DNA from: Pseudovirgaria hyperparasitica
Taxonomy: Eukaryota > Ascomycota > Dothideomycetes > Acrospermales > Acrospermaceae
Direction: 5' to 3'
Length of the DNA stretch: 64,000 nt
Assembly: GCF_010093815.1 (NCBI RefSeq)
Contig: NW_022985580.1
Span: 58,385-122,384, forward strand
Every line of letters starts with the position of its first letter. The first letter of the stretch is position 1. The position numbers were made by a program, and so were the translations under genes. Below are positions 61,096 through 64,000 of this stretch, in pieces. The notes beneath the pieces are model-generated. The model did not search any database. It was not told the DNA's origin and was given only the letters and a program-made list of their open reading frames with translations.

Positions 61096-61750
61096 GTCTA
61101 GAGAGGAGTCTTCCTCTATAACTAAAGGTAGCTATTATAGAGTAAGTATAAGTTCTAATTATAGTATAGAAGGAGTTCTAAATATATTATCTAGTAGGTA
61201 TTTATCTATTATAATACTTACTAATCTATCTATAGAACTATCTATTATCCGGGACTATCGTAGATTAAATTAAATTAGCTTTTAAATAGATTAAGGTCTA
61301 GCTAGCTATATACTAAAGAGCGTACGCCGTAGTATATATAGAAGGCTATTAGTATAGTATAGAGTTATTTAGAGAGTATTTAGATTACTTACGACGTAGT
61401 AGAGTAATAATTAGAAGGTATTATAGAGTTAGTAATAACGTTAGCGGCTCTAGCTCTTAAGATATAACTATTATAGAGGACGGGGTATAAAGAGAATAAT
61501 AGTTTAATATTATAGAGGACTAGAGGGAAGAAGTTAGTATAAATACAACCGTAATAAAGGGACTTAGAAGGATATAAGTAGAAATTAGTATAGAGTATTC
61601 TAGTCTATTATAGAGCTAGTACTTAGTAAGAAGGCTAGTAGAGATAGTAATATATATTACTATAACTTTTAAATATTTATATTCTTTCTCTTTATTTATA
61701 GTAGTATAGTAGATATATAGAGAAAGAGAATAGAGGAAGAGAATAGAAGA

Positions 61751-62339
61751 GGAAAAAAAAAGGCCTTAGGCATGCTAGAAGATTAATACTCTATACTAAG
61801 ATATATAAATTTTTAACTCTCGAACCTACTACTAAACGCGATACTAGAGGCTTATAAACCTATCTCGTCTATAAGTATAGCCCTATAGAGGGTAAAAAGT
61901 ATATAAAAATACTTATCGTAGATAGGGCTATAAAACTAGGGACTAGATTTTTAAATTAAGGCCTAGTTAATTTAATATATAGTAAAAGGTGGATTTTTCG
62001 TCGTAATTCTAGTAAGGGCGCTAGCGGGCGCTAGATAAAATATTATATCTTTTTATAATTCCTTTAGAATATTACTATATCTCTAATATAGAGATTATTA
62101 TACTCTAGATTACCTCTATTCTAGAGTTATCTCTACTTCTACTCTAGAAGAACGTCTATACCTCTAGAGCTAGAGTAGAATAAGATATATATCTTTCTTT
62201 TAAGAAGTCTAAGGGTATATAAAGAATTATTATATTATTATAAGCTAGTAGCCTTAGCTCTAAGGGCTCTATAAGACTTATATATAATTAATATATTCTT
62301 TTATATCTTATAATATTAAAAGAAGATTATAAATATATA
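61751..62339. other. Probable 5' LTR and leader of the copia element
   Basis: A plus-strand copia gag begins at about 62340, so the 5' LTR and primer-binding site should be here. A TG start at 61774 (tgctagaag) is possible. The partner LTR is outside the window, so borders are not defined. The cluster atctctactt-tactctagaa shows local inverted-repeat potential around 62090-62180. Confidence 0.4.
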
Positions 62340-64000
62340 TTAGAGTCTATCTAAGTAGATATAGATAACTCTATTTTTAAAATCCCTAAACTAAAGGGTA
62401 GTTCTAATTATAAACTATAGGCTTTAAGAATAGAATCTATTCTAACTAGAGAGAATTATTAAGACTTTATCTATAATAATATAGAGTCTTATTCTAATAT
62501 AGAAGACTAGCCTTATATACTAGAGAATATAAGAAAAGCTACTTCTATTATTAGATTATCTCTAGAAGATAGCCCTTTATTATAGACTAGTTCTATTAGT
62601 AACCCTTATATATTATAGAATACTTTAAAGAACTTATACTAGGCTATAGGTTTTAGCTCTAAATTTATACTTTCTAAAGAGCTTATAAACCTTAGTATTA
62701 ATTTCTATAAAGGAAACTTAGAAGACTATCTAAGTAATTTTAAGAGAATAGTAAATAGTCTAGAGTCTAAAGCTATTAAACTTCCATCTAAGTTTCTTAT
62801 AGCTCTATTATTAAATAATCTAAATAAAGATTATAAATATATTATAGCTCTTATTACCCAGAATATAAGAGTTAATAATAATAGAGAAATAGACCTAGAA
62901 CAAATTATTATTTAACTATTAGACGAGTCTAGACGTCTTAAATCTATTAGAGGTAATAAGAATTATAACTCTAATAGTTCTAAGGAATTAATAGACGTCG
63001 AAATGTCTAATAATACGTCTTCTAATAATAATAATAAGAAGAAGACTAAATGTAGTTACTGTAAAAAACTAGGACACCTAGAAAATACCTATTTTAAAAA
63101 GCATTCTAAATTAAAAAAGAATAAGAAGAATAAGACTACTAAGTCTAGTAGTTCTATTAATAATAGTATAGAAGACGAATCTTTAGATAAAGAACAAGTC
63201 TTAAATACTAAAATTAATACTATTAAAAGTAATAATAGTATTAACTTTATTCTAGACTCAGGTACTACTATCCATACATGCTATATTAAAGAACTATTTA
63301 TTAAAAATAGTATTAAACCTACTAATACTAGTATTAGATAGGGAAATACTAATAGTTCTATTATAGCTAAATTTAGAGGAGATATTAAAGTCTATTTTAA
63401 TAGTACTAAAGAACACGTAACTATTAAAGATGTATTATATACTCCAGAACTAGGTGTTAACCTTCTTAGTCTAAGTCTAATTACTAAGAAAGGTTATACC
63501 CTCTCCTTTAATAAGGAAAATTACTTTATTTATACCCCTAGTAGAAAATTACTAGCTAAGGGTATATATAAGCAGGGGGTATCTACTTTTAGTACTATAA
63601 GCTCTAATAATATACCTCTAGAGTATATAGATAATAAAATATTATCTACTCTAGATATAGAAGAAGAATTAGAAGATATAGACTTTATTTCTAATAAGTC
63701 TAATTCTAAAGAATCTAATTCTATAGAGTCTAATTCTATAGAGTCTAATTCTAGAGACTCTAATATAGAATCTAGCTCTAGAGACTCTAATTCTATAGAC
63801 TCTAATTCTAGAGACTCTAATATAGAATCTAGCTCTAGAGACTCTAATTCTATAGACTCTAATTCTAGAGACTCTAATTCTATAGACTCTAATTCTATAG
63901 ACTCTAATTCTATAGACTCTAATTCTATAGAAATTACAAAAGATATAGAAGAACCTAGTTCTAATATATCTAAAAATAAAGAGCTTATAGTCTATAATAA
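62340..64000 (+). pseudogene. Ty1/copia gag-protease-pre-integrase, cut by window end
   Basis: One plus-strand frame runs from about 62340 to the window end, with only a few RIP-type stops. Order: Gag of the UBN2 type (NPYILQNTLKNLYQAIGFSSKF, then LEDYLSNFKRIVNSLESK, LIALLLNNLNKDYKYIIALI and DESRRLK); a Lys/Asn-rich linker; a zinc knuckle CSYCKKLGHLENTY (63051-63092) with its last Cys changed to Tyr; a protease active site NFILDSGTTIHTC (about 63243-63281); and the GAG-pre-integrase segment GVNLLSLSLITKKGYTL (about 63453-63503). An acidic Ser/Asn repeat follows. The apparent ATG ORF at 63003-63341 is only a stop-to-stop part of this frame. CA and TG are more frequent than elsewhere, so this is one of the younger insertions. 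Integrase and RT lie outside. Confidence 0.9.
63710..63935 (+). repeat. Ser-Asn-Ser-(I/R)-(E/D) coding repeat in copia pol
   Basis: Units of 15-18 bp (tctaattctatagactc, tctaattctagagactc, tctaatatagaatctagc) repeat about 13 times in frame. They encode an acidic, Ser/Asn-rich spacer between the protease/pre-integrase region and the integrase that must follow. Higher-order 54-60-bp duplications are visible. Confidence 0.88.

Larger units (their letters stand above)
58823..61750 (+). pseudogene. Right part of the large unclassified element
   Basis: Plus-strand stretches are open except for RIP-type stops: VVVRDILSKDIALY (about 59070-59115), a Thr/Ile simple repeat (ITTITTTTTTIITITI, 59665-59720), FNNTNTKTKGRLVAQYLYIY (about 60040-60100) and a C-terminal run to a basic end RKRIEEENRRGKKRP (61720-61765). 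The last 500 bp are particularly free of stops. I recognise no family. It ends near an A-rich stretch (61755-61765). The minus strand reads Trp-rich when corrected, which argues mildly for plus-strand coding. Confidence 0.35.

Noticed and set aside
52561-61750. Starship (tyrosine recombinase captain) or Helitron
   Set aside because: I looked for a DUF3435-like recombinase, a Rep/PIF1 helicase signature or hairpin-CTRR end and found none that I could support.

Overview
This window looks like a transposon graveyard from the nuclear genome of a filamentous ascomycete (Pezizomycotina) that has, or had, repeat-induced point mutation (RIP). CpA and TpG are strikingly scarce, TpA is in excess, and CpG is kept. 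Nearly every reading frame is broken by TAG or TAA codons where Gln or Trp is expected. Family-specific protein motifs still read through these stops. I see no intact host gene, no rRNA and no genuine tRNA. One assembly gap lies at 34145-34369. Because RIP acts on both strands, many short ORFs survive on both strands and most mean nothing.

Layout. 1-3.97 kb: Ty3/gypsy element on the minus strand, cut by the window start. 4.0-5.97 kb: unassigned, with a 123-codon minus-strand ORF and a decayed plus-strand fragment. 5.97-9.86 kb: LINE copy A (Tad1-like, minus strand), 3' end missing. 10.0-12.64 kb: long decayed minus-strand frame of unknown function. 12.65-18.51 kb: LINE copy B, full length, carrying a 576-bp miniature LTR element at 13244-13819. 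18.86-43.4 kb: a plus-strand track of large decayed genes, namely a Plavaka-type transposase, an SF1 helicase with a CCHC zinc knuckle, and a protein with 78-residue tandem repeats leading into a SNF2-like helicase. LINE copy C (35744-41029, 17-bp target-site duplication) interrupts the last gene. 43.7-44.25 kb: two tandem-repeat arrays. 44.26-51.64 kb: a second Ty3/gypsy element on the minus strand. 52.6-61.75 kb: a large element I could not classify, interrupted by a Fot1/Pogo DNA transposon (56975-58820, 56-bp TIRs, TA duplication). 62.3-64.0 kb: Ty1/copia gag-protease on the plus strand, leaving the window.

Most noteworthy points: (1) the miniature LTR element has a primer-binding site that is a perfect 14-nt complement of its own LTR just downstream of a TATA box, the hallmark of Tf1-type self-priming; (2) a near-perfect palindrome occurs seven times, at the borders of coding regions in two unrelated retroelement classes; (3) the Plavaka transposase and two different helicases lie in tandem on one strand, suggesting a very large composite DNA transposon; (4) RIP has replaced catalytic and zinc-binding residues in a traceable way, including all four ligands of one zinc knuckle. 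The nesting order gives a relative insertion history.
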